Source: Polyangiaceae bacterium (GTDB lineage Bacteria > Myxococcota_A > Polyangia > Polyangiales > Polyangiaceae). Taken from it: DNA of 44,240 nucleotides. Position 1 is the first letter of the stretch. The number at the start of each line of letters is the position of its first letter. The notes under the pieces were generated by a model. It was not told where the DNA came from. It ran no database searches and saw nothing but the letters and a program-made list of their open reading frames with translations. Location: the NCBI GenBank assembly GCA_025937785.1, contig JAICQQ010000048.1:1-44240 (forward strand), in the 5' to 3' direction. A program made the translations under genes and the position numbers. Positions 8,365-18,544 of the stretch are shown in pieces.

Positions 8365-9518
8365 AGGCCGAGGACAAACCTCGGTCTGCGTGGCTGGTCA
8401 TCGCTGGGCAGGTTTCGGCCGGGTTGCTGGGGCCCACGCTGCTGCTGGGCGCGCTAGGACTCGGAGGCTGCGCCGGCGAAAAGAACTCCATCGTTCTTGC
8501 GAGCCTGGGGACGGAGGCATCGGAGGCGGCCATCGATCAAGACCCCTGGGGGCTCTTGCCGGCGGGGCCAGTGGGCTGGGGCTACGTCGACGCGCAGCGC
8601 CTGTTCGCCTCGCGCTTCGGACCCACGGCGCTCGACCTGGTGCTGAAGCGGCTGCCCGCGCTGCAGGCAGCCGGCTTCGACGCGAAGCGGGATCTCTCGA
8701 GCTTGAGCGTGGGCGTCTATTCGATCCAGGGAGCCGACTTCGTCGGCGTCGCCAAGGGCAGGTTCAACCGCGAGCAGATCGAGGCACAGGTCGAGCAGAA
8801 CCCCGTGACCCCTCTCGGCATCCCGCTCACCAAGACCGAGTATGGTGAGCGCACGCTGTTCATGGCGGAATCGCTCGGATTCTGCCTGTTGACGAACCAG
8901 ACGGTGCTGTTCGGCAATCAGATGGGCATGCGTCGCGTCATCGATCGCGTGCGACGGGGCAAGCTCGAGCGTAGCTTGCCCGACTGGCTCGAGTCGCAGC
9001 TGGAAAATGCTCAGGCGCCGGTCGTCACCGGGCTCAATCTGAAGGAGAACCCCCTGTCTGCTGCGGCGCGCGGTGACTTGCCGTTCTTGAACGGGATGGC
9101 CACGCTCGGGGTGCTCGCCAATTTCGAAGATCCCGGGATGAACTTGGCGGGCACCGCGCAGTACGACGACGAAAACGCGGCTCGCCTCGGCGCGCAAAAC
9201 CTCGAGGCGTTCGACGACTACCTGCAGTCGATGGGGTGGGTGATGGCCCTGTTCGGCGTGGCGCAGCCTCTGCGCAGCCTCACGGCAGAGGCGCAGGGCA
9301 GCGAAGCTCGATTCGTGGCGCAGATCGACGGAGCTGCGGTCGATCGCTTGCTGGTCCAGGCAGACGCGCTGCTCCCGGGGGTTCCGGGGGGTGGTCCCCC
9401 ATTGTTTAGCCCGCCATCCGGCAGCGCCCCGCCATCCGGCAGCGCCCCGCCATCCGGCAGCGCCCCGCCATCCGGCAGCGCCCCGCCATCCCGCAACGCC
9501 CCGGGCGCGGGACCCTGA
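8361..9518 (+). CDS. Unrecognised lipoprotein with C-terminal tandem repeat, in the tyrA position
   Basis: The 385-residue product starts at a GTG overlapping the hisC stop. It has a hydrophobic signal segment ending in a lipobox-like LGGC (about residue 37), so it is probably an envelope lipoprotein. The mature part contains DPWGLLPAGPVGWGYVD, a FVGVAKGRF strand and an inhibitor-like or beta-rich pattern, but I do not recognise a family. The last 30 residues are five repeats of a PSGSAP-type six-residue unit, encoded by an 18-bp tandem repeat at 9411-9500. The gene sits between hisC and the aroA-like gene, where tyrA lies in the classical supraoperon. It is not a TyrA homologue: no Rossmann GxGxxG motif is seen. 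Confidence 0.75.
   Translation: MKAEDKPRSAWLVIAGQVSAGLLGPTLLLGALGLGGCAGEKNSIVLASLGTEASEAAIDQDPWGLLPAGPVGWGYVDAQRLFASRFGPTALDLVLKRLPALQAAGFDAKRDLSSLSVGVYSIQGADFVGVAKGRFNREQIEAQVEQNPVTPLGIPLTKTEYGERTLFMAESLGFCLLTNQTVLFGNQMGMRRVIDRVRRGKLERSLPDWLESQLENAQAPVVTGLNLKENPLSAAARGDLPFLNGMATLGVLANFEDPGMNLAGTAQYDDENAARLGAQNLEAFDDYLQSMGWVMALFGVAQPLRSLTAEAQGSEARFVAQIDGAAVDRLLVQADALLPGVPGGGPPLFSPPSGSAPPSGSAPPSGSAPPSGSAPPSRNAPGAGP
9411..9500 (+). repeat. Five in-frame 18-bp tandem repeats at a gene 3' end
   Basis: Five contiguous 18-base units CCGCCATCCGGCAGCGCC run from 9411. The fifth has two substitutions. The unit length is a multiple of three, so gain or loss of copies would only lengthen or shorten the Pro/Ser/Gly tail of the lipoprotein. 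The array ends 18 bases before that gene's stop. Confidence 0.95.
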
Positions 9519-9525
9519 AGGGCAC

Positions 9526-10836
9526 ATGCCCGCGCGCATCCGCATTCCGGCGGGGCAACGCGGCGCGCTCTCGGGGAGCGTGCCCGTGGTTGCCGATCCC
9601 GACATTCTCGAGCGAGCCCTGTTGTTCGCCGCACTGGCCCAGGGAACCTCGGAGTGCCGCATCACTCAAGCGCCGCCAAGCCTGGCCGCGACGCTCGAGG
9701 TGTTGGCGGCGCTAGGGGTCGAGAGCAGCGAGCCCAGGCCCGGGATCCGTCGCATCGCCGGCAGCGGCCGCGCTGGCCTGCGGGCCCCCGCCGGCAGCCT
9801 CGATGCGCGGGGCGTCCCCGTGCTGGCGCGGGGGCTACTAGGCGTGCTCTCTGCCCAGCCGTTCGAGTCGAGGCTTGGGCCCTTCGAAGCTCCCGACGTG
9901 CTCGCTGCCGATCTCGAGCTGCTCAGGGCACGGGGAGCCAGCGCACGGGGCGCGGGGAGCGAAGCGCAGCTCGGCCCACAGACGGGGCCGCTCGCCGGGC
10001 AAGCCGCCCTCTTGCCCGAACCAGCGCCGCTCACCAAACATCTGGTGCTGATGGCGGGTCTCTACAGTGACCAGACCACCAGTGTGTCCGAGCCGCTGCT
10101 TTCGGCGGATCACACCGAGCGCCTGCTCGACGCGTTGGGAGCTCCGATCCGCGCTGCCGGACCCCTGGTGAGCCTGGTGCCGCGCGGACCCATCGAGCTG
10201 TCGGCCTTCGAGTTCGACGCTCCGGGCAGCCTCGCCGCTGGAGCCTACGTGTTGGCTGCAGCCGCGGTGTTACCGAACAGCCACGTAACGCTGCGCGACG
10301 TCACCTTGAACCCGACGCGCTCGGGGTTTCTCGAGGCGCTCCGCAGCCTGGGGTCACAGGTCGGGATCACACCCAAATCCGTGTCGCTGGGCGAACCTGC
10401 GGGTGAGGTCTCGCTGAAGTACCACTCACTCGGAGCCGGCAAGATCGGCGGCGAGCCCATGCTGCGCCTGGATCATCAAGTGCACGCACTCGCGGTGGTG
10501 GCGGCGCACGCGGCGGGCGAATCGCAGCTGCTGGACTTGGGGCTCGTGCTTTCGGAGTCCGAGGTCGCAAAGTTGGTGGGTTTCTTGCGAAGTTTTGGTG
10601 TACAAGCCGAGGGTGCTTCGGACAGCATGCACATCTCGGGCAGCGCTGGGCGGCCCTTCTCGCCCAGTCGGGTCACGACGGGTGGCGACCCGCGGCTCGC
10701 GGCGATGGGTGTGCTGCTCGGCCTCGGTGCCGAGGGCGAGAGCGTGATCGACGACGTGGATTCCCTGGCCGAGTTTTTGCCGCGGTTCATCGGCACGCTG
10801 AGGGCCCTCGGGGCCAAGATGGAGGTCGAAAGGTGA
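9526..10836 (+). CDS. AroA-like (EPSP synthase fold) protein lacking key active-site residues
   Basis: This is a homologue of 3-phosphoshikimate 1-carboxyvinyltransferase, 436 residues from the ATG at 9526. The ATG is chosen because the longer frame upstream only translates the preceding gene's repeats. Family hallmarks remain: RALLFAALAQGTS at 30-42, SADHTE at 193-198 (normally SRDHTE), LNPTRSG at 261-267, and the FPxFF-like end at about 417. By eye against E. coli AroA, catalytic positions are altered: PGxKSxSxR is VVADPDILER (21-30, Lys22 lost), NAGT is missing near 93, SSQ is replaced near 168, RVKESDR is VLSESEV (341-347, the Lys lost), DHRxAM is DPRLAAM (388-394), and the Lys411 position is Glu. 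Normal shikimate pathway catalysis is therefore doubtful. Its stop overlaps the cmk GTG start by four bases. Confidence 0.8.
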   Translation: MPARIRIPAGQRGALSGSVPVVADPDILERALLFAALAQGTSECRITQAPPSLAATLEVLAALGVESSEPRPGIRRIAGSGRAGLRAPAGSLDARGVPVLARGLLGVLSAQPFESRLGPFEAPDVLAADLELLRARGASARGAGSEAQLGPQTGPLAGQAALLPEPAPLTKHLVLMAGLYSDQTTSVSEPLLSADHTERLLDALGAPIRAAGPLVSLVPRGPIELSAFEFDAPGSLAAGAYVLAAAAVLPNSHVTLRDVTLNPTRSGFLEALRSLGSQVGITPKSVSLGEPAGEVSLKYHSLGAGKIGGEPMLRLDHQVHALAVVAAHAAGESQLLDLGLVLSESEVAKLVGFLRSFGVQAEGASDSMHISGSAGRPFSPSRVTTGGDPRLAAMGVLLGLGAEGESVIDDVDSLAEFLPRFIGTLRALGAKMEVER

Positions 10837-11540
10837 CCGAACTCGTCGTTGCGATCGATGGCCCGGCTGGCGCCGGCAAGAGCACCGTCACGCGCCGCGT
10901 CGCGGAAGCGCTGGGGTACACCGTGGTCGACACCGGAGCGCTGTATCGGACCGTAGCGCACCAAGCCGAGCAACGCGGGGTCTCGTGGGACGACGCAGCA
11001 GCGGTCACCCAGGTCGCCCGCGAGTTGGCGGCTGAAGATGCCATTCGCTTCGGCCCCACCCAGTCCGGAATGACCAAAGTCTTCGTGCGGGGCGAGGACG
11101 TCTCAACTGCGATCCGCTCGAGCGAGATGAGTCAAGGTGCAAGCAAGGTGTCGGCCATTGCCGGCGTGCGCGACGCTCTGCTGACGATGCAGCGTACGCT
11201 CGGGGCGCGCGGCGGCGTCGTGCTCGAGGGCAGGGACATCGGTACGGTCGTTTTTCCCGATGCCGGCGCGAAGTTCTTTTTGACGGCGAGCGTCGAGGTG
11301 CGCGCCGAGCGCCGCTATCAAGAACACGTCGCCCGCGGAGACTCGATCGACCGCGCCCTGGTGCGGCAAGAGGTAGCGGAGCGCGACGCTCGCGACACGC
11401 AACGCCCCGTCGCTCCGCTGCGGCAAGCGAGCGACGCCATCCTGGTGGATTCCTCCAGCATGAGCATCGACGAGGTGGTCGCATTCATCGTCGACAAGGT
11501 GCACGGGCTGGAAGCAGCCGCTGCCAAGGCCCCCAAGTAA
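10833..11540 (+). CDS. cmk: Cytidylate kinase
   Basis: The 235-residue protein phosphorylates CMP and dCMP with ATP. It begins MTELVVAIDGPAGAGKST, with the P-loop at about 9-18, followed by VDTGALYR (about 34-41), VVLEGRDIGTVVFPDA (about 129-144) with the FFLTAS strand, and the lid-region EVAERDARDTQR followed by PVAPL. All expected family motifs are intact. The start is a GTG overlapping the aroA-like stop. cmk next to aroA and rpsA is a very widespread arrangement in bacteria and supports the orthology of the whole block. Confidence 0.96.
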   Translation: MTELVVAIDGPAGAGKSTVTRRVAEALGYTVVDTGALYRTVAHQAEQRGVSWDDAAAVTQVARELAAEDAIRFGPTQSGMTKVFVRGEDVSTAIRSSEMSQGASKVSAIAGVRDALLTMQRTLGARGGVVLEGRDIGTVVFPDAGAKFFLTASVEVRAERRYQEHVARGDSIDRALVRQEVAERDARDTQRPVAPLRQASDAILVDSSSMSIDEVVAFIVDKVHGLEAAAAKAPK

Positions 11541-11549
11541 CGACGCTGC

Positions 11550-12617
11550 ATGACGCCTTGCCTGCGGCCCGAGAACCCCACGAGCTTCGGCCGGCGATCG
11601 CTCGTCGCGTGGGTGGCGCTCGCCGGTTTCGCGTGCGAGTCCTCCGAGGTGGCTGCGCCCCCGACGGGGCCGCGCTTCGGGCGGCCGATCGACGTGATTC
11701 CGCCCGATCTCCAGCTCACCGTCCGCGTCGCCGCCAAGCGGCTGAGGGAGTCGCTCGGCGGCGCCATGGTCGAGCGCATCCGCACTGACAGTCAACTGGG
11801 CGCGCCCTTGGCCGATCCCTTGATCGGCTGGGCCCTCGAGCGCGCAGACACCGCGTGGGCGTCGCTCAGGCTGGGGCTCGTCCCCGAGCAGACCGACAAC
11901 GTGTTGGTGCTCTCCGGCAGCTTCGCCAAACTCGCCCCCGATCGATCGCATTGGCTGACCCCCGTCGATCTGGGGGGTGGGTGGCAGCGCTGGGACAGGA
12001 GCGAAGCGGTCACGCGCGCCGAGCCCGCGAGGGTGTACGCGTTCGGAGGCGACGTCCTGGTGTTCGTGTCCGAAGCCGAAATCGATGCCGTCGAGCGCAG
12101 GCTCGAGCGCGGGGTCGAGGTGGAATCCGTCGAACCGCCGGAGCTCGGCCTGGTGTCGCTCGCGGCAAGCATGTCCGCGTTGGCCCATGCGTTGCGAGAC
12201 AAGGCGCCTCGTGCGGCCGAGTTGCTCGAAAAGGGCAGCGTGCTCACGGGCCACGCAGACTTCGTGCACACCCGCGGGGCGACCGTCGATCTCGACTTCG
12301 GGTTCAAGGCGGCCGAACAGGCCGAACGCTCCGCGCGGGCTGCAGAACTCTTGCTCTTGGCGCTGCGCGACAGCCCCGGACCGGTCGGGAGGGTGGCGGC
12401 TGCAGCGCGCGTCGAAGCGGTCGGCAAATCGGTGGCGCTGCGGCTCCGCCTCGAACCGGAGCTGCTTGCCGCCCTGCTGGCGAGCTCGACCAGTGCCAGC
12501 GCTGCGCCCGAGAGCCCCGACGCCACCAGCCCCGGCGCCACTAGCCCCGACGCCACCAGCCCCGGCGCCACCAGCCCCGGCGCCACCAGCCCCGATGCAG
12601 GAGGCGAGTCGCCGTGA
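11550..12617 (+). CDS. Unrecognised lipoprotein with C-terminal tandem repeat
   Basis: The product has 355 residues. The N-terminus carries a basic stretch, a hydrophobic segment and a lipobox-like LAGFAC (about residue 29). The body has a Leu/Val/Ala-rich alternation suggesting a globular periplasmic domain, with RPIDVIPPDLQLTVRVA early and KAAEQAERSARAAELLLLAL late; I do not recognise a family. The tail (about 315-350) is repeats of ATSPD or ATSPG, encoded by 15-bp tandem repeats at 12519-12593. It begins 9 bases after cmk and overlaps the next gene by four bases. The layout resembles the lipoprotein at 8361-9518: lipobox, globular body, repeat tail. Confidence 0.7.
   Translation: MTPCLRPENPTSFGRRSLVAWVALAGFACESSEVAAPPTGPRFGRPIDVIPPDLQLTVRVAAKRLRESLGGAMVERIRTDSQLGAPLADPLIGWALERADTAWASLRLGLVPEQTDNVLVLSGSFAKLAPDRSHWLTPVDLGGGWQRWDRSEAVTRAEPARVYAFGGDVLVFVSEAEIDAVERRLERGVEVESVEPPELGLVSLAASMSALAHALRDKAPRAAELLEKGSVLTGHADFVHTRGATVDLDFGFKAAEQAERSARAAELLLLALRDSPGPVGRVAAAARVEAVGKSVALRLRLEPELLAALLASSTSASAAPESPDATSPGATSPDATSPGATSPGATSPDAGGESP
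12519..12593 (+). repeat. Five in-frame 15-bp tandem repeats at a gene 3' end
   Basis: Five units of GGCGCCACCAGCCCC or GACGCCACCAGCCCC follow one another, with one C-to-T change in unit two. They encode the (D/G)ATSP tail of the lipoprotein. The sequence is unrelated to the 18-bp array at 9411-9500, but the position is the same: in frame and just before the stop of an envelope-protein gene in this operon. Confidence 0.93.
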
Positions 12618-13534
12618 GCGAACCGCGCGAAGTGGAACGACGAGCCCGCGGTGGCGTGGCGCCCGGTTGGGTCCTCGGTGCGCTCCTGCTCAGCTTTGGG
12701 GTGGCGTTCGGCGTGGCTTTCTGGATCTACGAGCGCTACGTCGCCTTCGAGCGGCGTGCGGCGAAACACCTGGTGGAGGGTGCCGAGCTCGCCGTGCGCG
12801 CCGATTTGGAAAAGGTCGTGCTCTACGCGCCCTTCCGCGACGAGGTGCTCCCCCTCGTGCAGGAGCCCACCGCCGATCCTCGCTTGAAGCCGCGCCTGAT
12901 CCGGCTCAGCCAGCACACCGGCGTCGAGCTCGGCGTCGACGTGAGAGAGGTCGTCTATAGCCGCGGCGCGCGGTCCGGTTCATGGGCACTCGCGGTGGGC
13001 GGCATGTTTCCGAAAAGCGGCGTGGTGCGCGGGCTGCACGAGCTGCTGCTGGAGGAGGGGCACCAGCCCCGCTTCGATGCGGACACCGAGCGCCTCTACT
13101 TGTCGTCGGGCGCGGTCGTGCAACAAGCAGAGGACAGCGTCGTGGTGTTCGCCTCGGACCAGCAAGCCCTCGCCAGCGCACTCGCCCCGTCCCAGCGCTA
13201 CCAGGCCCTCGACCTGGGGCTCGGAGAACCGGCGCTCTCGGTGGCATTCGTCGACGGAGCCCACGTGCGCCTGAACGCGGCGCTCGACACGGGGCAACCG
13301 GAACGGTTGCAGCTGACCTTGCGGGGGCCTGCTGCTACGGGCTCGGTCGAAAACACCCGCACACTGGTGGGGCTCGTTACTAAAGTCACCGGATTACCTC
13401 CGGATTCTGTCCAGTTCGAGGTCGTGGGGCCGAGCCGGTGGGCGGCGGTGGTTCCCGTCACCAACGAGCACCTGCGGCGGGCCGCCGAGTTCTGGGCGAG
13501 CTCGCTCAGAACAGTCGCATTTCCCGAGCATTAG
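12614..13534 (+). CDS. Unrecognised single-pass membrane-anchored protein
   Basis: The 306-residue protein starts at a GTG overlapping the previous stop. One membrane segment, WVLGALLLSFGVAFGVAFWI, spans about 19-38, and the rest is probably periplasmic. The mature region contains LVEGAELAVRADLEKVVLYAPFRDEVLPL and repeated strand-like segments such as VVVFASDQQALASAL. No catalytic motif or known family was recognised. The gene completes a set of three envelope proteins inserted into the aroA-cmk-rpsA block. Overlapping starts suggest that the last two are translated together. A shared role in the cell envelope is only an inference. Confidence 0.7.
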   Translation: MSEPREVERRARGGVAPGWVLGALLLSFGVAFGVAFWIYERYVAFERRAAKHLVEGAELAVRADLEKVVLYAPFRDEVLPLVQEPTADPRLKPRLIRLSQHTGVELGVDVREVVYSRGARSGSWALAVGGMFPKSGVVRGLHELLLEEGHQPRFDADTERLYLSSGAVVQQAEDSVVVFASDQQALASALAPSQRYQALDLGLGEPALSVAFVDGAHVRLNAALDTGQPERLQLTLRGPAATGSVENTRTLVGLVTKVTGLPPDSVQFEVVGPSRWAAVVPVTNEHLRRAAEFWASSLRTVAFPEH

Positions 13535-13748
13535 CCAGTGAGCTCCGACGCTTCGAGCGGCCCCCGTTGACGGAACGTAAAAACGAGTCAACCTTGCAAA
13601 CTACCCGTTTTTGCTTTGACGCGACCCTGTTCGTGCGCTACCTGAGCGCCTCCCGAGGCTCGGTGCGCCCCCGGCGCGCCCGCAAGGTTGCGGTGCGGAC
13701 GGCAACCGGGCCCCGTCAAAGCCCCCCCAGGGAGGACAAAACCGATCC
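13535..13748 (+). promoter_or_regulatory. rpsA leader region
   Basis: This 214-base gap precedes rpsA. A ribosome binding site AGGGAGG lies at 13729-13735, with a long 13-base spacer to the ATG. A possible internal promoter is TTGACG (13616-13621) and TACCTG (13639-13644), 17 bases apart. An A/T dyad AAAAACG (13579-13585) and CGTTTTT (13606-13612) surrounds a 20-base loop. It could be a weak attenuator between the upstream operon and rpsA, or a leader structure for S1 autoregulation; neither can be shown from sequence alone. Confidence 0.35.
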
Positions 13749-15500
<1,752 letters not shown>

Positions 15501-15513
15501 GCTCGCCAGGTTC

Positions 15514-15554
15514 GGCTGGGGCACTTGCGCTGCTTTCGAAGCGCTGCCCCAGCC
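15514..15554 (+). terminator. Strong hairpin after rpsA
   Basis: GGCTGGGGCA (15514-15523) is an exact inverted repeat of 15545-15554. Inside the loop, GCGCT and AGCGC pair again. It begins 13 bases after the rpsA stop. No T-run follows, as is common in GC-rich genomes, so termination is an inference from position and stem strength. Confidence 0.7.
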
Positions 15555-15639
15555 CCCGCGCTGGCGTGCGGGTCGCTGGTGGATTCGTGGTCGCTGCCTT
15601 GCGTTCCCGGACTGAACGTGACAGCTGGACGGACGAAGC

Positions 15640-16953
15640 GTGAGCGAACCCAAGAGCACTTCGAACCCCTACGGCATTTCCGGTAGCCCTGCTGGCTGGA
15701 GTCGCCGCCGCGTCATCTTCCTGAGCGTCAGCGGGGCGCTGGTGCTGGCGCTGCTGATCGCGGTTCGCGAAATTCTGCTGCCGTTCGTGCTGGCGATGAT
15801 CATCGCTTACGTGCTCACGCCGCTGGTGCAGTTTTGTGAGCGCGCCAGGATCCCGCGCAGCGTGTCGATCATCACCGTCTACACGGTCACGATTTCACTC
15901 ATCTACATCTCGATCGCTGCGATCGCTCCGCGCCTCTACACGGAGACCATCAATCTCGCTCGGGATACACCGAAGCTCACCCAGACCCTCGAGACCAGCT
16001 GGGGCCCGAAGGTCGACGCCTGGGTTCAGGGGTACTTGGCGCTCGGTGGTCAGCGTCCGAAGCCGCCCAAGAGGCAAGAGAATCAGCCGGCGTTCGAGAT
16101 CGTCGAGGCTCCCGACGGGGGCTTTTCCGTCGAGCTGAAGGGCGGCGTAGATCTAGTGCAAGCTGGGCCCAGTCACTGGCGCATCGTGCGGCACCAAGAG
16201 CAATCTTCCGAAGGCTTCCGCGTGCGCGATCTGATCAACGTCGGGGTCGAGCGCTTGGTCGGGTTCGTCAAGCTGAACGCTCTCGAGATCATCAAGCTCG
16301 GCCAAAGTCTGGTGAGTCAAGTGTCGCGCACCATCTTGCTCGTGTTCATGACGCTGATGGTTGCCGGCTATCTGATGCACACCCGAGAAATGGTCATGGG
16401 CTTCTTCAAGTCGCTGCCGCCGCCCGCCGCGCAGCCGAGCTTCGAACGCCTGATGTGGCGCATCGACCGCGGCGTAGCGGGGGTGGTGCGGGGGCAGTTG
16501 CTGATCTGTGCAGTAAACGGGGTGCTTTCGGCGATCGGCTTCTGGATGTTCGGGCTCAAGTACTGGCCGATTCTGGCCATCATCGCCGGCGTCATGAGCC
16601 TGATCCCAATCTTCGGGTCGATCCTGAGTTCGATCCCTGCGGTGCTCATCGGGTTGACGCAGGACGTCTGGACGGCGCTGTGGGTGCTGCTGTGGATCCT
16701 CGGGATCCATCAGGTGGAGGCCAACCTTTTGAACCCGAAGATCATCGGGGTCGCGGCGAAGATTCACCCCGTGCTGGTGGTGTTCGCGCTGATCATCGGC
16801 GAGCACTTCTTCGGGCTTTGGGGCGCGCTTCTGGCCGTACCCAGCTTGAGCTTGGCCCAAAGTATCTTCAATCACTTCCGCTTCGAGTCCATGCCCGAGC
16901 TGCCGCCCGACAGTCTGCTGCCGCCGGCGTCCAGATCGGGACAGCTCGGCTGA
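15640..16953 (+). CDS. AI-2E/PerM-family membrane transporter
   Basis: The 437-residue protein starts at a GTG at 15640. Two membrane helices lie at about 24-42 and 45-62 (VIFLSVSGALVLALLIAV, then ILLPFVLAMIIAYVLTPL), and a third (SIITVYTVTISLIYISIAAI) at about 77-96. After a hydrophilic domain (about 100-205), more helices follow from about 220 to 410, including the family-typical GIHQVEANLLNPKIIG and a terminal FGLWGALLAVPSL. This pattern identifies the AI-2E/UPF0118 family. Members export autoinducer-2 in one case and act as Na+/H+ antiporters or uncharacterised permeases in others, so the substrate here is unknown. The hydrophilic insertion holds a Pro/Lys-rich piece (RPKPPKRQENQP). Confidence 0.87.
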   Translation: MSEPKSTSNPYGISGSPAGWSRRRVIFLSVSGALVLALLIAVREILLPFVLAMIIAYVLTPLVQFCERARIPRSVSIITVYTVTISLIYISIAAIAPRLYTETINLARDTPKLTQTLETSWGPKVDAWVQGYLALGGQRPKPPKRQENQPAFEIVEAPDGGFSVELKGGVDLVQAGPSHWRIVRHQEQSSEGFRVRDLINVGVERLVGFVKLNALEIIKLGQSLVSQVSRTILLVFMTLMVAGYLMHTREMVMGFFKSLPPPAAQPSFERLMWRIDRGVAGVVRGQLLICAVNGVLSAIGFWMFGLKYWPILAIIAGVMSLIPIFGSILSSIPAVLIGLTQDVWTALWVLLWILGIHQVEANLLNPKIIGVAAKIHPVLVVFALIIGEHFFGLWGALLAVPSLSLAQSIFNHFRFESMPELPPDSLLPPASRSGQLG

Positions 16954-17042
16954 CGCCGGCGGAAGCACGCAGCGCCGGGGCGCGAGAAACAGCCTGGCCT
17001 TTTGTATTTGTTGCAGTGGCGCCGGGGCGCTATAGCCCGAGC

Positions 17043-18002
17043 GTGGCGAAAGGTTCCCGAAAGCTCCGGCGTGCCGGTGACAAGGCGAGGCAGCCGAGCG
17101 GCAAAGAACGTTTGGCTGCGCTGAAGCAGCCAGGGCTCAGCAAACCACCGAGCATGCCCGATCCGCTCGGGCGCGCGCAGATCAAGGCCATGGCGCTACG
17201 CCTCGGACTGATCCTCGCCGGCGTCTGGCTCGTGGGCGCGCTGATCACCGGCGTCACCACCTCGTCGACCGCCATGTACATTGCGCTGGGCATTCCCGGT
17301 GCCATCACCCTCTTGCTCGCGGGTGTGGTGATCTGGATGGTGCGTCAGGCGCGCAAGGCGAAGGGCGTTGCCAGCTTGCTCCAGAACATCGACACCGATG
17401 ACGATCGCAAGGCCGCGCTCGAGAAGCTGTCCGACAAGGCGAACAAGAAAGACGCCGCGGCGATCTTCGCGAAGGCGCAGCTCGAACTGCAAGAAGATCC
17501 AGCGAAAGCTCTGGCGACCCTGGAGCAGATCGATCTGAACAAGGTGATGGCGCCGGTGGCGGACGAAGCTCGCGCTCAGCGGGCGATGATCCACCTGATG
17601 CAGGGTCAGGTTTCGCTAGCACGCCAGCTCGTCGACAACATCGAGCTCAAGCGCCACCAAGACGCGAAGACACGCGCCATGATGGCTGCGGTCATCGGCG
17701 AAGCCTGGGCGCGCAGTGGCCAGGCCAAGAAGGGGCTCGACACGCTCGAAGTGTTGGACCTCGACGACCCCGACTATGATGCCTTGCGTCCGCAGCTTCT
17801 GCGTGCTTTTGCCTATGCCTACGCTTATACCGGGCGCACCAAGGAGATGAAGAAGACGCTGCGGCGGCTGATGGACCTCGACATTCGCTTGCTCGGTGGC
17901 TTCATGCTGAAGCGGACACACCCGCTGCTCCAGAAAGAATCGAAGCGGCTTTTGGAACAGAGCGGCCAAGTTCCCCGCAAGATGCAAATCCAGCGCCACT
18001 GA
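17043..18002 (+). CDS. Two-TM protein with TPR-like helical C-terminus
   Basis: From the GTG at 17043 (VAKGSRKL) the product has 319 residues. The long frame upstream of it only overlaps the permease gene, so it is ignored. The N-terminus is basic. Two membrane helices (LRLGLILAGVWLVGALITGV and IALGIPGAITLLLAGVVIWM) span about 57-100. The rest is alpha-helical with TPR-like repeats, for example AALEKLSDKANKKDAAAIFAKAQLELQ and the later EAWARSGQAKKGLDTLEVLDL. Such proteins usually scaffold complexes at the membrane. No catalytic residues or specific family were recognised. Confidence 0.75.
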   Translation: MAKGSRKLRRAGDKARQPSGKERLAALKQPGLSKPPSMPDPLGRAQIKAMALRLGLILAGVWLVGALITGVTTSSTAMYIALGIPGAITLLLAGVVIWMVRQARKAKGVASLLQNIDTDDDRKAALEKLSDKANKKDAAAIFAKAQLELQEDPAKALATLEQIDLNKVMAPVADEARAQRAMIHLMQGQVSLARQLVDNIELKRHQDAKTRAMMAAVIGEAWARSGQAKKGLDTLEVLDLDDPDYDALRPQLLRAFAYAYAYTGRTKEMKKTLRRLMDLDIRLLGGFMLKRTHPLLQKESKRLLEQSGQVPRKMQIQRH

Positions 18003-18138
18003 CGCCGCTTCCCTTGCGCATCCGTTCTCGCAGAGCCCCAGCGCCTGCCCGAAGGATTATCCGCAGCCATCCTCACGCCCTGGTGCTCACCAGCGTTTCG
18101 CCGAACCCAGGCGTCCTTCCGCGCGCAAGCGTCAACAA

Positions 18139-18485
18139 AACCGCAAAGGCGCCGAGGACGCCAAGGTCCGCCAAGAAACAGATTCTCTTTCTGCCGGTCG
18201 CACGCTAGAACGCGGGTATCGGTCAGTCCAGGCGGCGCTCAGTGACGAGGGAGCAGCAAAGCGGGCGAGCGTAGTAGCACCCGCGCCGTCGCCGATTCAA
18301 AACGTGAGCCGTCGATGAGCTATTACCAAGTTGCCCTGACGACGGCATGAAACAAGGCGGGTCGAGCGTAATAGCGCACCCGGTGTCGCCGACAGACGGT
18401 CAGCCGTCAACGACCGGTAAAAAAAGAAAAGCGAAATACCGGCTCTTGGCGAGCCTTGGCGCTCTGGGCGTCCTGGCGGTGAGTC
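18139..18485. repeat. Inverted CGCCAAG-type repeat pair enclosing an imperfect direct repeat
   Basis: The left block has CCGCAAAGGCGCCGAGGACG then CCAAGGTCCGCCAAGAAA. The right block, read on the minus strand, is ACCGCCAGGACGCCCAGAGC then GCCAAGGCTCGCCAAGA. The two match in inverted orientation with a few changes. Between them, GCGGGCGAGCGTAGTAGC (18257 on) recurs imperfectly as GCGGGTCGAGCGTAATAGC (18357 on), each followed by a GTCGCCGA-AGCCGTC segment. A decayed, non-coding mobile repeat is a reasonable reading. Confidence 0.5.
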
Positions 18486-18544
18486 GACCTCCCCGCGAAG
18501 CGGGCCAGGAGCCGACCGAGACCGCAGATGGGTACGGAAAGTCG

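Noticed and set aside
8361..9518. TyrA (prephenate dehydrogenase) as expected by position
   Set aside because: The protein has a lipoprotein signal and no Rossmann GxGxxG or TyrA motif.
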